64,000 nt of DNA from Lelliottia amnigena (GCA_900635465.1 LR134135.1:3968001-4032000), one strand, 5' to 3'; shown: positions 33,657 to 47,608, numbered from the stretch's first letter. Notes: generated from the letters alone by a model not told the origin. Numbers and translations: made by a program.

Positions 33657-35311
33657 TACCAGCTCCGGAATTTCGCAGGTGGGTTGTAGAGACCGCCGGA
33701 CCATTCGACCAGATCCGACACGCTACCCGCCGCCAGCAGAGAACGCGTGGCGTCCGTACGGCGAATGCCCATATCTTCCGGATAGACCACTTTGCCACTT
33801 TGGCGCAGCGCCGCGACGCGTTTGGCGTCAACACCCAGACCGACATCGGTGATCCCGGCCACCGCCGCAACCATTGCGCGACGCTCTTCCAGACTTTCGG
33901 CGCGATACAGGTAAGCGATCCCTTCTTCGGTCAATACGTGGGTGACGTCATCGCCATAAATCATCACCGGCGCAAGCGGCATCCCGGAGGATTTCGCCAC
34001 GTCGATGGCATCGAGTTTTTCGACAAAGGTTGGTTTCACACCCGCCTGGAATGTTTCGACCATCTGCACCACCAGCTTTTTACCGCGCTGCATGAGGTCC
34101 GGTTCGGTTTTCATATTCAGCCAGGCTGGCGTCGCATGGCGACGACCGTGCGGATCGTGGCCCATGTTTGGCGCACCGCCGAAACCGGAGAGACGTCCAC
34201 GGGTCACCGTTGAGGAGTTAGCATCGCCATCCACCTGCAGCGTCGAGCCGATAAACATATCCACCGCGTACTGACCTGCCAGCTGGCAGAGCGCGCGGTT
34301 AGAACGCATCGACCCGTCGGCGCCAGTAAAGAACACGTCAGGGCGCGCGCGGATGTACTCTTCCATACCCAGCTCACCGCCGAAGCAGTGCACGCTTTCG
34401 ACCCAGCCGCTTTCAATCGCTGGAATCAGCGTCGGATGCGGATTCAACGTCCAGTGCTTACAGATTTTGCCTTTCAGCCCGAGCTGCTCGCCGTAGGTGG
34501 GCAGCAGGAGTTCAATCGCGGCGGTATTAAAACCGATCCCGTGGTTCAGGGACTGGACCTGATGTTCGGCGTAGATGCCTTTAATCGCCATCATCGCCAT
34601 CAGGATGTGTTCTTGCTTGATCAGGCGCGGATCGCGGGTGAACAGCGGTTCGATAAAGAACGGTTTGTCCGCCACTACCACGTAGTCAATCCAGGAACCG
34701 GGGATATCCACACGCGGCAGGTCACTTTCGTCGTCGACCAGCTCGTTCACCTGCGCAATGACGATACCGTCATGGAACGCGGCGGCTTCAACCAGCGCGG
34801 GCGTGTCTTCAGTGCTTGCGCCGGTGTACAGATTGCCTTTGCGGTCCGCTTTGAAACCGGCAATCAGCGCCACGTTTGGCGAGAGATCAACGTAAAGACG
34901 AGAATAAAGTTCGATGTAGGTGTGGATAGCGCCGATTTCGAGAAGACCGTCTTCCAGCAGCTGCGAAATGCGCAGGCTTTGCGTGCCGGAGAAGGAGAAA
35001 TCAAGCTTGCGGGCGATGCCCTTTTCAAAGATATCGAGATGTTCGCTGCGCCCGACGCTTGGCATAATCATATGCAGGTCATGGACGAGTTGCGGGTTCA
35101 CTTCAGCAAGTGAGCGGGACAGAAAATCTGCCTGCTTCTGGTTGTTGCCTTCCAGCACCACTTTGTCGCCCGGGGCGATCAGTTTTTCCAGCATGGCGAC
35201 GAAATCGTCGGTTGGCAGTACTTTGCCCTGCACCGGAACGGAAGCCAGACGGCGCGCTTTCTCTGTGCGGCGTGTGTTCCAGACCCGGGGTGGCGTTTGC
35301 CCAGATAACAT
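33656..35311 (-). CDS. mdcA: Malonate decarboxylase alpha subunit (acetyl-ACP:malonate ACP transferase)
   Basis: A 551-residue CoA-transferase-family subunit that exchanges acetyl for malonyl on MdcC in the first half of the catalytic cycle. Length equals the Klebsiella enzyme as I recall it. Recognisable segments are [35 protein letters not shown] and the glycine-rich [18 protein letters not shown]. First gene of the operon, with AGGAGG 8 nt before the ATG. Confidence 0.94.
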   Translation of the reverse strand: MLSGQTPPRVWNTRRTEKARRLASVPVQGKVLPTDDFVAMLEKLIAPGDKVVLEGNNQKQADFLSRSLAEVNPQLVHDLHMIMPSVGRSEHLDIFEKGIARKLDFSFSGTQSLRISQLLEDGLLEIGAIHTYIELYSRLYVDLSPNVALIAGFKADRKGNLYTGASTEDTPALVEAAAFHDGIVIAQVNELVDDESDLPRVDIPGSWIDYVVVADKPFFIEPLFTRDPRLIKQEHILMAMMAIKGIYAEHQVQSLNHGIGFNTAAIELLLPTYGEQLGLKGKICKHWTLNPHPTLIPAIESGWVESVHCFGGELGMEEYIRARPDVFFTGADGSMRSNRALCQLAGQYAVDMFIGSTLQVDGDANSSTVTRGRLSGFGGAPNMGHDPHGRRHATPAWLNMKTEPDLMQRGKKLVVQMVETFQAGVKPTFVEKLDAIDVAKSSGMPLAPVMIYGDDVTHVLTEEGIAYLYRAESLEERRAMVAAVAGITDVGLGVDAKRVAALRQSGKVVYPEDMGIRRTDATRSLLAAGSVSDLVEWSGGLYNPPAKFRSW

Positions 35312-35591
35312 TATTAACCTCCTGATTCAGCACATCATTTTGATTTGCTTAACGCTGAGTAAAGTGTGCGCTCTGGTGAGAAAGGCATCAATTAAGCGTA
35401 GAGGTGAATCATTAGCCTGAGAGTAATAATCAGAATGAATATTTATGATCAAGATCAGATAACGTTTCGGAAAAAAACGCTAGCTCAGACAGGAAATAGC
35501 TGAATCGGAGGTCAACACCGCCTCATTTTCGTAAACAGGATCCGCTTCGACAGGTATAGTAAAGGCTGACAAGAGTGAACATCGCATCGTT
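35312..35591. promoter_or_regulatory. Divergent control region between mdcA and yheT
   Basis: A 280-nt AT-rich spacer between two divergent genes. It should hold the mdc promoter and the MdcR binding site on the minus strand and a yheT promoter on the plus strand. I could not fix hexamers or an MdcR operator with confidence. The right junction of the mdc insertion should also lie here. Confidence 0.6.
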
Positions 35592-36614
35592 ATGACCCAA
35601 ATTATTCCATCTGACTTTGATATCACGTGTGAAGAGAGCGCCGCATTTGTGCCAATGCGTGGCGTCGCTAACCCGCATCTGCAAACCATGCTGCCAAGGC
35701 TCCTGCGCCGTAAACTGCAGTTTGATCCGCACTGGCAACGCCTCGACCTGCCGGACGGTGATTTCGTCGATTTAGCGTGGAGCGAAGATCCCGACCAGGC
35801 CAGGCATAAACCTCGGCTGGTGGTGTTCCACGGGCTGGAAGGCAGCCTGCACAGCCCGTATGCGCACGGCTTGATCCACGCGGCAAAAGCGCGCGGCTGG
35901 CTCGGTGTGGTGATGCATTTTCGCGGATGCAGCGGCGAGCCAAACCGTCGCGAGCGGATTTATCATTCCGGCGAAACCGAAGACGGCACCTGGTTTTTAC
36001 ACTGGCTGGCGAAGACCTACGGCGCGGCACCTACCGCGGCGGTTGGCTATTCGCTGGGTGGCAATATGCTGGCCTGCCTGCTGGCGAAAGAGAGCGACGC
36101 CGTGCCGCTGGACGCTGCGGTGATCGTCTCTGCGCCGTTTATGCTTGAGCAGTGCAGCTATCATATGGAAAAGGGCTTTTCGCGCGTTTATCAGCGCTAT
36201 CTGCTGAATTTGCTGAAAGCCAACGCGGCACGCAAATTGAAAGCCTATCCCGATACGCTGCCGATCAACCTGCAACAGCTCAAGCGCATGCGCCGTCTGC
36301 GGGAGTTTGACGATCTGATCACCTCGAAGATCCACGGTTTCGCCGACGCGCTAGACTATTATCGTCAGTGCAGCGCCATGCCGTTGCTGAATCAGATAAC
36401 CAAACCGACGCTGATTATCCACGCGAAAGACGATCCCTTTATGGATCACCATTCGATTCCGGCACCGGGCTATTTGCCGGCTAACGTGCAGTATCAGCTG
36501 ACCGAACATGGCGGCCACGTTGGCTTTATCGGCGGCACGTTACGGCGTCCGAAAATGTGGCTGGAAACGCGTATCCCCGACTGGTTAACCCCCTGGCTGG
36601 AAAAAACACGATGA
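35592..36614 (+). CDS. yheT: Alpha/beta hydrolase YheT
   Basis: A 340-residue predicted carboxylesterase of the UPF0017/YheT family. The nucleophile elbow GYSLGGN (Ser), a late HAKDDPFM aspartate and the EHGGHVGF histidine make a complete catalytic triad. The N-terminal [19 protein letters not shown] is family-specific. Its stop overlaps yheU by 4 nt. In E. coli it follows yheS; here 8 kb of mdc genes separate the two. Confidence 0.93.
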   Translation: MTQIIPSDFDITCEESAAFVPMRGVANPHLQTMLPRLLRRKLQFDPHWQRLDLPDGDFVDLAWSEDPDQARHKPRLVVFHGLEGSLHSPYAHGLIHAAKARGWLGVVMHFRGCSGEPNRRERIYHSGETEDGTWFLHWLAKTYGAAPTAAVGYSLGGNMLACLLAKESDAVPLDAAVIVSAPFMLEQCSYHMEKGFSRVYQRYLLNLLKANAARKLKAYPDTLPINLQQLKRMRRLREFDDLITSKIHGFADALDYYRQCSAMPLLNQITKPTLIIHAKDDPFMDHHSIPAPGYLPANVQYQLTEHGGHVGFIGGTLRRPKMWLETRIPDWLTPWLEKTR

Positions 36615-36829
36615 TGATTCCCTGGCAAGATCTGGCTCCCGAAACGCTGGACAGTCTGATTGAAAGCTTTGTATTACGCGAAGGCACCGATTATGGTGAA
36701 CATGAACGCTCGCTTGAACAAAAGGTCGCCGATGTGAAACGGCAGCTACAAAATGGCGAGGTGTTGCTGGTGTGGTCTGAACTGCACGAAACCGTCAACA
36801 TCATGCCGCGCAATCAGTTTCGCGGCTGA
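36611..36829 (+). CDS. yheU: YheU family protein
   Basis: A 72-residue small acidic protein of unknown function. The ATG at 36611 overlaps the yheT stop (ATGA), and gives [13 protein letters not shown], the family start and length. [19 protein letters not shown] is the conserved core. Translationally coupled to yheT. Confidence 0.92.
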   Translation: MMIPWQDLAPETLDSLIESFVLREGTDYGEHERSLEQKVADVKRQLQNGEVLLVWSELHETVNIMPRNQFRG

Positions 36830-36859
36830 TCGCTTCATCATTCCAGTCAGGGAGTTGCT

Positions 36860-37729
36860 ATGTCCGCCAGACATCCGGTTATTGCCGTTACGGGGTCAAG
36901 TGGTGCGGGAACCACGACCACCAGCCTCGCGTTTCGTAAGATTTTCGCGCAGCTCAACTTGCGCGCCGCCGAGGTAGAAGGAGACAGTTTTCATCGCTAT
37001 ACCCGCCCCGAAATGGACATGGCGATCCGCAAGGCGCGCGATCTCGGCAAACACATCAGCTACTTCGGACCAGACGCCAACGACTTCAGTTTGCTGGAGC
37101 AAACCTTTGCCGAGTACGGCCATACCGGCACAGGGCAATCGCGTAAATATCTGCACACCTATGACGAAGCGGTGCCGTGGAACCAGGTGCCCGGCACGTT
37201 TACGCCGTGGCAGCCGCTCCCGGAACCGACCGATGTGCTGTTTTACGAAGGATTGCACGGCGGTGTGGTGACGCCGCAGCATGACGTGGCGCAGCACGTC
37301 GATCTGCTGGTTGGCGTGGTGCCTATCGTCAACCTGGAGTGGATCCAGAAGCTCACCCGCGACACCAGCGAGCGCGGCCATTCGCGTGAAGCGGTCATGG
37401 ACTCGGTGGTGCGCTCAATGGAAGATTACATTAACTTCCTGACGCCGCAGTTTTCCCGCACGCACATTAACTTCCAGCGCGTCCCGACGGTGGATACCTC
37501 GAATCCCTTTGCGGCAAAAACGATTCCGTCTCTGGACGAAAGCTTTGTGGTGATCCACTTCCGTAATCTGGACGATATTGATTATCCGTGGCTGCTGGCG
37601 ATGCTGCAGGGCTCGTTTATTTCGCACATTAATACGCTGGTGGTGCCGGGCGGGAAGATGGGACTGGCGATGGAGCTGATCATGATGCCGCTGGTGCAAC
37701 GGCTGATGGAAGGCAAAAAGATCGAATGA
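36860..37729 (+). CDS. prkB: Putative phosphoribulokinase family protein PrkB
   Basis: A 289-residue P-loop kinase of the phosphoribulokinase/uridine kinase family. The nucleotide-binding loop is TGSSGAGTTTTS (about residues 11-22), and DVLFYEGLHGGVV is the Walker B-like region. Enterobacteria have no Calvin cycle, so the substrate is unknown. It lies 30 nt after yheU and may be co-transcribed with it. Confidence 0.9.
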   Translation: MSARHPVIAVTGSSGAGTTTTSLAFRKIFAQLNLRAAEVEGDSFHRYTRPEMDMAIRKARDLGKHISYFGPDANDFSLLEQTFAEYGHTGTGQSRKYLHTYDEAVPWNQVPGTFTPWQPLPEPTDVLFYEGLHGGVVTPQHDVAQHVDLLVGVVPIVNLEWIQKLTRDTSERGHSREAVMDSVVRSMEDYINFLTPQFSRTHINFQRVPTVDTSNPFAAKTIPSLDESFVVIHFRNLDDIDYPWLLAMLQGSFISHINTLVVPGGKMGLAMELIMMPLVQRLMEGKKIE

Positions 37730-37736
37730 TCCTTTT

Positions 37737-37757
37737 CCCTCTCCTTGTGGGAGAGGG
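37737..37757. repeat. Intergenic palindrome, CCCTCTCC/GGAGAGGG type (copy 1)
   Basis: CCCTCTCC (37737-37744) pairs with GGAGAGGG (37750-37757) around a five-base loop, in the short gap between the convergent genes prkB and yhfA. A related palindrome occurs at 53291-53310. It may act as a terminator for either gene, but only a short TTTT tract lies on the left side. Confidence 0.6.
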
Positions 37758-37775
37758 TCTGACTCTCGTCAACGC

Positions 37776-38180
37776 TTACGCGTCGATCACCTCGTAGGAG
37801 TGCGTGATTTTCACCGCTTTCTCCAGCATCAACGCCACCGAGCAGTACTTCTCCGCAGAAAGATCCACCGCACGGGAAACCGCGGCATCTTTCAACGCTT
37901 TGCCAGTCACAATGAAGTGCAGATTGATATGCGTAAACAGACGCGGCGCTTCTTCGCGACGCTCAGATGTCAGCTTCACTTCACAATCGGTGACGTCATG
38001 ACGCCCTTTTTGCAGAATCGAGACGACGTCAATGGCGCTGCATCCGCCCGCCGCCATCAGCACCACTTCCATCGGGCTTGGCGCTTTATCGCCGGAGTTA
38101 CCATCCATCAAAATCTGGTGTCCTGAAGCGGATTCGCCGAGGAACGTTAAACCTTCAACCCATTTCACACGCGCTTGCAT
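37776..38180 (-). CDS. yhfA: OsmC family protein YhfA
   Basis: A 134-residue OsmC/Ohr-fold protein. The two conserved cysteines of peroxide-reducing members are present (AAGGCSAIDV and AEKYCSVAL), so it is probably a thiol-dependent peroxidase. I use the ATG at 38178-38180 (MQARVKWVEGLTFLG), the family start. It is divergent from crp across a shared control region, and in E. coli crp and its divergent promoter interact here. Confidence 0.93.
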   Translation of the reverse strand: MQARVKWVEGLTFLGESASGHQILMDGNSGDKAPSPMEVVLMAAGGCSAIDVVSILQKGRHDVTDCEVKLTSERREEAPRLFTHINLHFIVTGKALKDAAVSRAVDLSAEKYCSVALMLEKAVKITHSYEVIDA

Positions 38181-38489
38181 TTTATTCACTCCGACGTTGC
38201 ATTTTTCCGGACAGATTACCCGCGCGTTACAATTCTCGCAACGGAAGACGACCTGCGTCATGCTGAAGCGAGACACCAGGAGACACGCGGCAAAAGCTAT
38301 GCTAAAACACTCTGGATGCTACAGTAATACATTGACGTTACACATGTATGCAGAGGACATCAAACATTACAGGCTGCAAACATTTATGACAGCCTAGTTC
38401 CCAGGTACGGGGAAGAATTCGATTGCAACCCCAGAGTCAGGATGCGATTTATGACTCTGGTGACAGCTTATAACAGAGGATAACAGCGC
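38181..38489. promoter_or_regulatory. yhfA-crp divergent control region
   Basis: A 309-nt spacer. In E. coli the equivalent region has crp promoters, CRP and Fis sites and a divergent RNA start, and makes a crp leader of about 167 nt. The segment GGATGCTACAGTAATACATTG near 38314-38334 is nearly identical to the remembered E. coli start region. I did not assign exact hexamers. AGAGGA (38475-38480) is the crp ribosome-binding site. Confidence 0.6.
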
Positions 38490-39122
38490 ATGGTGCTTGG
38501 CAAACCGCAAACAGACCCGACTCTCGAATGGTTCTTGTCTCATTGCCATATTCATAAGTACCCATCGAAGAGCACGCTGATTCACCAGGGTGAAAAAGCG
38601 GAAACGTTGTATTACATCGTCAAAGGCTCGGTGGCAGTGCTTATCAAAGATGAAGAAGGAAAAGAGATGATCCTTTCTTATCTGAACCAGGGCGATTTCA
38701 TCGGCGAACTGGGCCTGTTTGAAGAAGGCCAGGAACGTAGCGCCTGGGTACGTGCAAAATCAGCCTGTGAAGTGGCTGAGATCTCCTACAAAAAATTCCG
38801 TCAGTTGATTCAGGTTAACCCGGATATTCTGTTGCGCCTGTCTTCGCAGATGGCTCGCCGCCTGCAAATCACCTCCGAGAAAGTGGGTAACCTCGCCTTC
38901 CTGGATGTAACGGGTCGCATCGCGCAAACGCTGTTGAACCTGGCGAAACAGCCTGACGCTATGACCCACCCTGACGGCATGCAAATTAAAATTACCCGTC
39001 AGGAAATTGGTCAGATCGTGGGTTGCTCCCGTGAAACCGTTGGCCGTATCCTGAAAATGCTGGAAGATCAGAACCTGATCTCCGCTCACGGTAAAACCAT
39101 CGTGGTTTACGGAACGCGTTAA
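38490..39122 (+). CDS. crp: cAMP receptor protein (catabolite activator)
   Basis: A 210-residue global regulator, essentially identical to E. coli CRP. The cAMP pocket segment [16 protein letters not shown] (about residues 72-87) and the recognition helix [13 protein letters not shown] (about 179-191) are intact. It is divergent from yhfA and followed by its own terminator. Confidence 0.99.
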   Translation: MVLGKPQTDPTLEWFLSHCHIHKYPSKSTLIHQGEKAETLYYIVKGSVAVLIKDEEGKEMILSYLNQGDFIGELGLFEEGQERSAWVRAKSACEVAEISYKKFRQLIQVNPDILLRLSSQMARRLQITSEKVGNLAFLDVTGRIAQTLLNLAKQPDAMTHPDGMQIKITRQEIGQIVGCSRETVGRILKMLEDQNLISAHGKTIVVYGTR

Positions 39123-39131
39123 TTCCGGTCG

Positions 39132-39168
39132 AACGGCGTGCCATCGCAAGGTGTCACGCCGTTTTTGT
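39132..39168 (+). terminator. Terminator of crp
   Basis: AACGGCGTG (39132-39140) pairs with CACGCCGTT (39155-39163) and is followed by TTTTG. It begins 9 nt after the crp stop, just upstream of yhfK. Confidence 0.88.
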
Positions 39169-39179
39169 CTCTGGCATCT

Positions 39180-42505
<3,326 letters not shown>

Positions 42506-42515
42506 TCACATTAAC

Positions 42516-42554
42516 CGTGAAAATATAATCACAAAATATGCATAAAAAATCACA
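42516..42554 (-). promoter_or_regulatory. Tandem ARG boxes (ArgR operator) upstream of argD
   Basis: Two imperfect 18-bp palindromes separated by exactly 3 bp, the standard ArgR operator layout. Box 1 is 42537-42554 (TGATT-N4-ATGCA core) and box 2 is 42516-42533 (TGATT-N4-TTTCA core). The consensus is TGAAT-N4-ATTCA, so each half-site has one mismatch. They lie 32-70 nt upstream of the argD ATG. Confidence 0.8.
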
Positions 42555-42570
42555 ACAAAGCAATAACCAA

Positions 42571-43134
42571 TCAACGATGGAGGAAATTAGCCAGCAGTTG
42601 ATGCCCCTGTTCGCTCAGGATACTTTCCGGATGGAACTGCACGCCTTCGAGATCCCATTCGCGATGACGAATGCCCATGATCTCCTGAGTGTCGCTCCAG
42701 GCCGTCACCTCAAAGCAATCGGGCAGCGTGGGCGGGTCAATCACCAGCGAATGATAGCGCGTCACCGTGAGCGGATTGTTCAGACCGAGAAACACGCCGG
42801 TTCCGGTATGCGTCACCGGAGACGTTTTGCCGTGCATCACTTTTGCGGCACGAACGATGGTCGCGCCAAAGACCTGGCCGATCGCCTGATGCCCCAGGCA
42901 GACGCCCAGAATCGGCAGTTTGCCAGCAAAATCGCGGATCACATCCAGCGAAATACCCGATTCAGAAGGGGTACAAGGCCCTGGTGAAATGACAATTTTC
43001 TGCGGTGCCAGCGCGTTGATATCTCCCAGCGTGATGTCATCATTGCGCCGGACAACCACCTCAGCACCCAGTTCACAAAAGTACTGGTACAGGTTCCAGG
43101 TAAATGAATCGTAATTATCAATCAGCAGAATCAT
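42571..43134 (-). CDS. pabA: Aminodeoxychorismate synthase glutaminase subunit
   Basis: A 187-residue class I glutamine amidotransferase that supplies ammonia to PabB for p-aminobenzoate, hence folate, synthesis. The catalytic cysteine is in [11 protein letters not shown] (about residue 79), and the His-Glu pair is in VQFHPESIL near the C-terminus. PabB is not in this window. In E. coli fic and yhfG also lie upstream on the same strand, and the genes may be partly co-transcribed. Confidence 0.96.
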   Translation of the reverse strand: MILLIDNYDSFTWNLYQYFCELGAEVVVRRNDDITLGDINALAPQKIVISPGPCTPSESGISLDVIRDFAGKLPILGVCLGHQAIGQVFGATIVRAAKVMHGKTSPVTHTGTGVFLGLNNPLTVTRYHSLVIDPPTLPDCFEVTAWSDTQEIMGIRHREWDLEGVQFHPESILSEQGHQLLANFLHR

Positions 43135-43163
43135 GGCGGCTCCAAAAAATTAGCCGCCCTATT

Positions 43164-43766
43164 CTACTCAGTTTCCCGCGCTTCGCTCACAACTTTGGCG
43201 AAGATGGTTGTCAGGTCGGTTAAATCCCCCATAGCCCCGCTCTGATTGGCGGCAGACCAATAATCAGGTTCAATATCCCGCCAGCTCAGTTGATAACCCG
43301 CGTGAATGGCCAGTTGCTCGAAAAAGACGCGTTGCGCGATCCCGTTACCAATCCGGAACGGATGCAGGACGTTGATTTCGCAATAGTAATGGCTGAGGCG
43401 GGCGATAAACTCACTTTTCTCGAGTCCGACAAGATAGCCCTCTTCCTCAAGATCCTGCATCAGGCCGTTGCCTTCTTTTTCGATATAGGCGAAATGGCAG
43501 AATCGCGTATCGCCCTGATAAATATCGACTTCACGGATATCACCTGCCCAGTCGAAAATATCCTGATAAAGATGGCGATGAATGGCGCACAGGTGCGGCA
43601 AACCGCGTGCGGGCGGCCCAAGCGGTAAGGTTGCGGCACGCAATGCCGTGAGTTCATATGAAGCCTGCGCAAGGCGATCCGCCTGACGAATATTGAGCTT
43701 ATTGCGCATCACGTTCAGGCCGGGATAGAGGTACGGATCGCGATCGTCACCGATTTTATCGCTCAT
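43164..43766 (-). CDS. fic: Fic domain protein (degenerate active-site motif)
   Basis: A 200-residue Fic-fold protein; active members transfer AMP from ATP to target proteins. The motif here is [12 protein letters not shown]. It keeps the catalytic histidine and GNG but replaces the usual Asp/Glu after the Phe-x step with Ile and the downstream Arg with Ile. The remembered E. coli Fic (HPFRVGSGLAQR) is similarly degenerate. I use the ATG at 43764-43766 ([16 protein letters not shown]). It overlaps the end of yhfG by 11 nt, so the two are translationally coupled like a class I Fic toxin with its inhibitor. Confidence 0.92.
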   Translation of the reverse strand: MSDKIGDDRDPYLYPGLNVMRNKLNIRQADRLAQASYELTALRAATLPLGPPARGLPHLCAIHRHLYQDIFDWAGDIREVDIYQGDTRFCHFAYIEKEGNGLMQDLEEEGYLVGLEKSEFIARLSHYYCEINVLHPFRIGNGIAQRVFFEQLAIHAGYQLSWRDIEPDYWSAANQSGAMGDLTDLTTIFAKVVSEARETE

Positions 43767-43923
43767 AGTGCCTCCTGAGTTCCTCAAGACGGTGTTGAGC
43801 GTCTGCTGCATTTAGCGTGACGAGCGGGCTGTCGACGCCTTCCAGACGCCGACTGGCCTGAAAGTTAACGTTGCGCTGCTGTTCCCAGAGACGGGATTTT
43901 TGCCTGTCGGTGAGTTTTTTCAC
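43756..43923 (-). CDS. yhfG: YhfG family small protein (putative Fic antitoxin)
   Basis: A 55-residue protein beginning with GTG (43921-43923) behind GGGAGG with six bases between. It reads [18 protein letters not shown], then a segment with [16 protein letters not shown] and ends in EELRRHYER. The length and sequence match E. coli YhfG. Small proteins in this position inhibit Fic enzymes through an (S/T)xxxE(G/N) helix; here the QASRRLEGV stretch fits that motif (S-x-x-x-E-G with S at the second position after Ala). Its end overlaps the fic start. Confidence 0.9.
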   Translation of the reverse strand: MKKLTDRQKSRLWEQQRNVNFQASRRLEGVDSPLVTLNAADAQHRLEELRRHYER

Positions 43924-43998
43924 TTAACGCCTCCCTGATATGTCCGTTTGCCACAAGTATAAGCAGCAAAACGCGCTTTCGCAGGGAGACGCAAGTGT

Positions 43999-44019
43999 TA
44001 CGGGCGAGAACCGCCCGTA
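43999..44019 (-). terminator. Hairpin downstream of ppiA, weak terminator candidate
   Basis: TACGGGCG (43999-44006) pairs with CGCCCGTA (44012-44019) around a five-base loop, 11 nt past the ppiA stop. No clear T-run follows on the minus strand, so termination is uncertain. Confidence 0.4.
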
Positions 44020-44029
44020 GAGAAAAGGG

Positions 44030-44611
<582 letters not shown>

Positions 44612-44741
44612 TTAACAAAGCGCAGTAAAAAAGGCAAGTGGCTTGATTCTAAAGAGCAGTATGGATGGAGGCTAGCCTTTTACCTAATTTTACGAATTTG
44701 AAACAGTTGTAACCGTAAAAAGGGTAGGAACCGACGCACAA

Positions 44742-44763
44742 TTAAGCGACCTAAATCACACTA
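44742..44763 (-). promoter_or_regulatory. Candidate CRP site in the ppiA-tsgA spacer
   Basis: The 44603-44948 spacer holds no gene. It contains AGCGACCTAAATCACA, a partial match to the CRP consensus TGTGA-N6-TCACA: the right half is perfect and the left half has two mismatches. It lies about 140 nt upstream of the ppiA ATG. Position fits CRP control known for E. coli ppiA, but the match is modest. Confidence 0.4.
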
Positions 44764-44948
44764 ATTAATGCAATTCAGATCTTAATTTTCATAAAAGATT
44801 TATATGGATCACTTTAATGATTAAAATCCCTGCGCACACGGCGCGGTCAACGCGTTTTACTTTTCATTACCCTTATTAATTCGTGATGCAGGCAGGCGGC
44901 AAACGCCTTTGCAGCGTGAAGGACACGGGGTAAATTCACAGGCCAGAC

Positions 44949-46133
44949 ATGACTAACAGCAATCGCATTAAGCTCACATGGATCAGCTTCTTCTCGTACG
45001 CCCTGACCGGCGCACTGGTGATCGTCACCGGAATGGTGATGGGTGATATCGCCAACTATTTCCAGCTCCCCGTTTCCAGCATGAGCAACACCTTTACCTT
45101 CCTTAACGCCGGTATTCTGATCTCCATTTTCCTGAATGCCTGGCTGATGGAAATCGTGCCGCTGAAAACGCAGCTGCGCTTCGGCTTTGTCCTGATGGTC
45201 GCGGCCGTAGCGGGACTGATGGTCAGCCACAGTATCGCGCTGTTCTCCGCCTCAATGTTTGTGTTGGGCCTGGTCAGCGGGATCACCATGTCCATCGGTA
45301 CGTTCCTGATTACCCACATGTATGAAGGCCGTCAGCGCGGCGCACGCCTGCTGTTCACCGACTCCTTCTTCAGCATGGCGGGGATGATTTTCCCTATGGT
45401 GGCCGCCGTTCTGCTGGCTCGCAGCATCGAGTGGTATTGGGTGTACGCCTGTATCGGCCTGGTCTACGTGGCTATTTTTGTGCTGACCTTTGGCTGTGAA
45501 TTCCCGGTTCTGGGTCAAAAAGCGGATCAGAGCGAGCAGCCTGCCGCAAAAGAAAAATGGGGGATCGGCGTACTGTTTCTGTCCGTTGCGGCGCTGTGCT
45601 ATATCCTCGGCCAGTTGGGCTTTATCTCCTGGGTTCCGGAATACGCGAAAGGCCTGGGCATGAGCCTCAACGACGCGGGCAAACTGGTGAGCGATTTCTG
45701 GATGTCTTACATGTTCGGCATGTGGGCATTTAGCTTCATTCTGCGTTTCTTCGATTTGCAGCGCATTTTGACGGTGCTGGCGGGTCTGGCAACCGTGCTG
45801 ATGTATCTGTTTATCAACGGTGCGCCGGAGCATATGGCGTGGTTTATTCTGACGCTCGGTTTCTTCTCCAGCGCGATTTACACCTCAATCATCACCCTCG
45901 GCTCACTGCAAACCAAAGTGGCGTCACCTAAGCTTGTGAACTTTGTTCTGACCTGCGGGACCATTGGCACCATGTTGACCTTCGTGGTCACAGGGCCGAT
46001 TGTGGCACACAGCGGCCCGCTGGCGGCGCTGCAAACGGCTAACGGTCTGTATGCCGTGGTGTTTGTCATGTGTCTGATTCTGGGCTTTGTAACCCGCCAC
46101 CGTCAGCACAACACGGCAGCGGCTTCGCACTAA
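44949..46133 (+). CDS. tsgA: MFS transporter TsgA
   Basis: A 394-residue major facilitator superfamily protein with about 12 hydrophobic segments. The start ([20 protein letters not shown]) and the [21 protein letters not shown] segment are typical of TsgA. The E. coli homologue is hard to assign a substrate; the gene name comes from a Salmonella selenite/tellurite-linked phenotype. It is convergent with the cytosine deaminase gene, with 3 nt between them. Confidence 0.93.
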   Translation: MTNSNRIKLTWISFFSYALTGALVIVTGMVMGDIANYFQLPVSSMSNTFTFLNAGILISIFLNAWLMEIVPLKTQLRFGFVLMVAAVAGLMVSHSIALFSASMFVLGLVSGITMSIGTFLITHMYEGRQRGARLLFTDSFFSMAGMIFPMVAAVLLARSIEWYWVYACIGLVYVAIFVLTFGCEFPVLGQKADQSEQPAAKEKWGIGVLFLSVAALCYILGQLGFISWVPEYAKGLGMSLNDAGKLVSDFWMSYMFGMWAFSFILRFFDLQRILTVLAGLATVLMYLFINGAPEHMAWFILTLGFFSSAIYTSIITLGSLQTKVASPKLVNFVLTCGTIGTMLTFVVTGPIVAHSGPLAALQTANGLYAVVFVMCLILGFVTRHRQHNTAAASH

Positions 46134-46136
46134 CCC

Positions 46137-47453
46137 TTACGCCCCTTTGCGCTCAGCGAAGGGGCTGTTATTCGTAAAGCTCACCTCTTCACCCCCGCTA
46201 TCCGTTTGAATCCACGTTTGCGCCAGTTGCGTCGTCGCAATCACTCTACCCTGACGAATCGACCAGCGCACCGGCACCTGACAGCGCACCGCATCAAAAC
46301 CACTTTCCGCAGGCAAAATGATCAGATTCGCCGGGTTGCCCGTCTTAATACCGTAATCCGTCAGCCCAAACGTGCGTGCGCTGTTGTGGGTAATCAAATC
46401 GAGGCCGCTGTCGATTTGCGGATAACCCATCATCTGACAGACGTGTAGCCCCATGTGCAGCACTTGCAGCATATTGCCCGTCCCCAGCGGATACCACGGA
46501 TCGAAAACGTCGTCATGACCGAAGCAGACGTTGATACCCGCTTCCTGAAGCTCTTTAACGCGGGTAATTCCGCGACGTTTCGGGTAATCGTCAAATCGCC
46601 CCTGCAAATGAATGTTGACCAGCGGGTTAGCGACAAAGTTAATGCCAGACATTTTCAGCAAGTGGAACAGCCGCGAGGTGTATGCCCCGTTGTAGGAGTG
46701 CATTGCGGTGGTGTGGCTGGCGGTGACACGCGATCCAATCCCGGCCTCATACGCCAGCGTGGCAACCGTTTCAACGAAACGAGACTGTTCATCGTCGATT
46801 TCGTCGCAGTGAATATCCAGCGGACGATCGTATTTTTTTGCCAGTTCAAACGCGATGTGCAGCGACTGCACGCCATATTCGCGCGTGAATTCAAAATGCG
46901 GGATGGCGCCGACCACGTCAGCGCCGAGCTGTAACGCTTCTTCAAGCAGCGCCGCACCGTTGGGATAGGATAGAATCCCCTCCTGCGGGAAAGCGACGAT
47001 TTGCAGGGTGATCCACGGCGCAACTTCCTGCTTCACTTCCAGCATCGCTTTTAGCGCCGTGAGCGTAGGGTCAGAGACGTCAACGTGGGTGCGAACAAAC
47101 TGAATGCCGTTAGCCATTTGCCATTTCAACGTCTTCCACGCACGCGCTTTGACATCGTCATGGCTGAGGAACGCTTTACGTTCCGCCCAACGTTCGATGC
47201 CCTCGAACAGGGTTCCAGACTGGTTCCAGCTCGGCTCTCCGGCCGTCTGGGTGGTATCGAGATGAATATGCGGTTCAATAAACGGCGGAATCGCCAGGCC
47301 ACCACGGGCGTTGAGGACTTCGTGGCTTTCATCGGGCGCATCACCTATTGGGGTAATTTCGCCAAAACGGCCATTCTGAATGGCAATTTGCCATAGCCCT
47401 TCTTGCTGCGGTAACCGAACGTTCTGAACCAGCCAAAGCGGTGATGTAGACAT
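46137..47453 (-). CDS. codA: Cytosine deaminase
   Basis: A 438-residue amidohydrolase closely similar to E. coli CodA, which turns cytosine into uracil and ammonia. Metal and catalytic residues are visible: [21 protein letters not shown] (His and the Glu acid-base), [12 protein letters not shown] and GHDDVFDPW (Asp). I use the ATG at 47451-47453 ([14 protein letters not shown]), which gives the family length; the longer frame lies in the nirB spacer. No cytosine permease (codB) is adjacent, unlike E. coli codBA. Confidence 0.92.
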   Translation of the reverse strand: MSTSPLWLVQNVRLPQQEGLWQIAIQNGRFGEITPIGDAPDESHEVLNARGGLAIPPFIEPHIHLDTTQTAGEPSWNQSGTLFEGIERWAERKAFLSHDDVKARAWKTLKWQMANGIQFVRTHVDVSDPTLTALKAMLEVKQEVAPWITLQIVAFPQEGILSYPNGAALLEEALQLGADVVGAIPHFEFTREYGVQSLHIAFELAKKYDRPLDIHCDEIDDEQSRFVETVATLAYEAGIGSRVTASHTTAMHSYNGAYTSRLFHLLKMSGINFVANPLVNIHLQGRFDDYPKRRGITRVKELQEAGINVCFGHDDVFDPWYPLGTGNMLQVLHMGLHVCQMMGYPQIDSGLDLITHNSARTFGLTDYGIKTGNPANLIILPAESGFDAVRCQVPVRWSIRQGRVIATTQLAQTWIQTDSGGEEVSFTNNSPFAERKGA

Positions 47454-47592
47454 ACCTTTCCCCTGAAAAACAGTGCTGAAATTTGGGAGTACGAACTTTT
47501 GCAGATTAACCTCAAATTTTGTACACAAATTCATCGCTTATGAAAAGCGAGTTATTTCCGCCACTTAGAAAATTCCTGACAAATCAGTCATC

Positions 47593-47608
47593 TACCCACT
47601 AAGGAGTA
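47593..47608 (+). promoter_or_regulatory. NarL/NarP site (7-2-7) upstream of nirB
   Basis: TACCCAC, two bases, then AGGAGTA form an inverted pair of Nar heptamers separated by 2 bp, the arrangement recognised by both NarL and NarP. Its centre lies 28 nt upstream of the FNR site centre, as in the E. coli nirB promoter, so nitrate and nitrite induction is expected. Confidence 0.75.

Noticed and set aside
27334..35311. mdc region as a prophage or integrative element
   Set aside because: No integrase, attachment repeats, tRNA or IS ends were seen at either edge.
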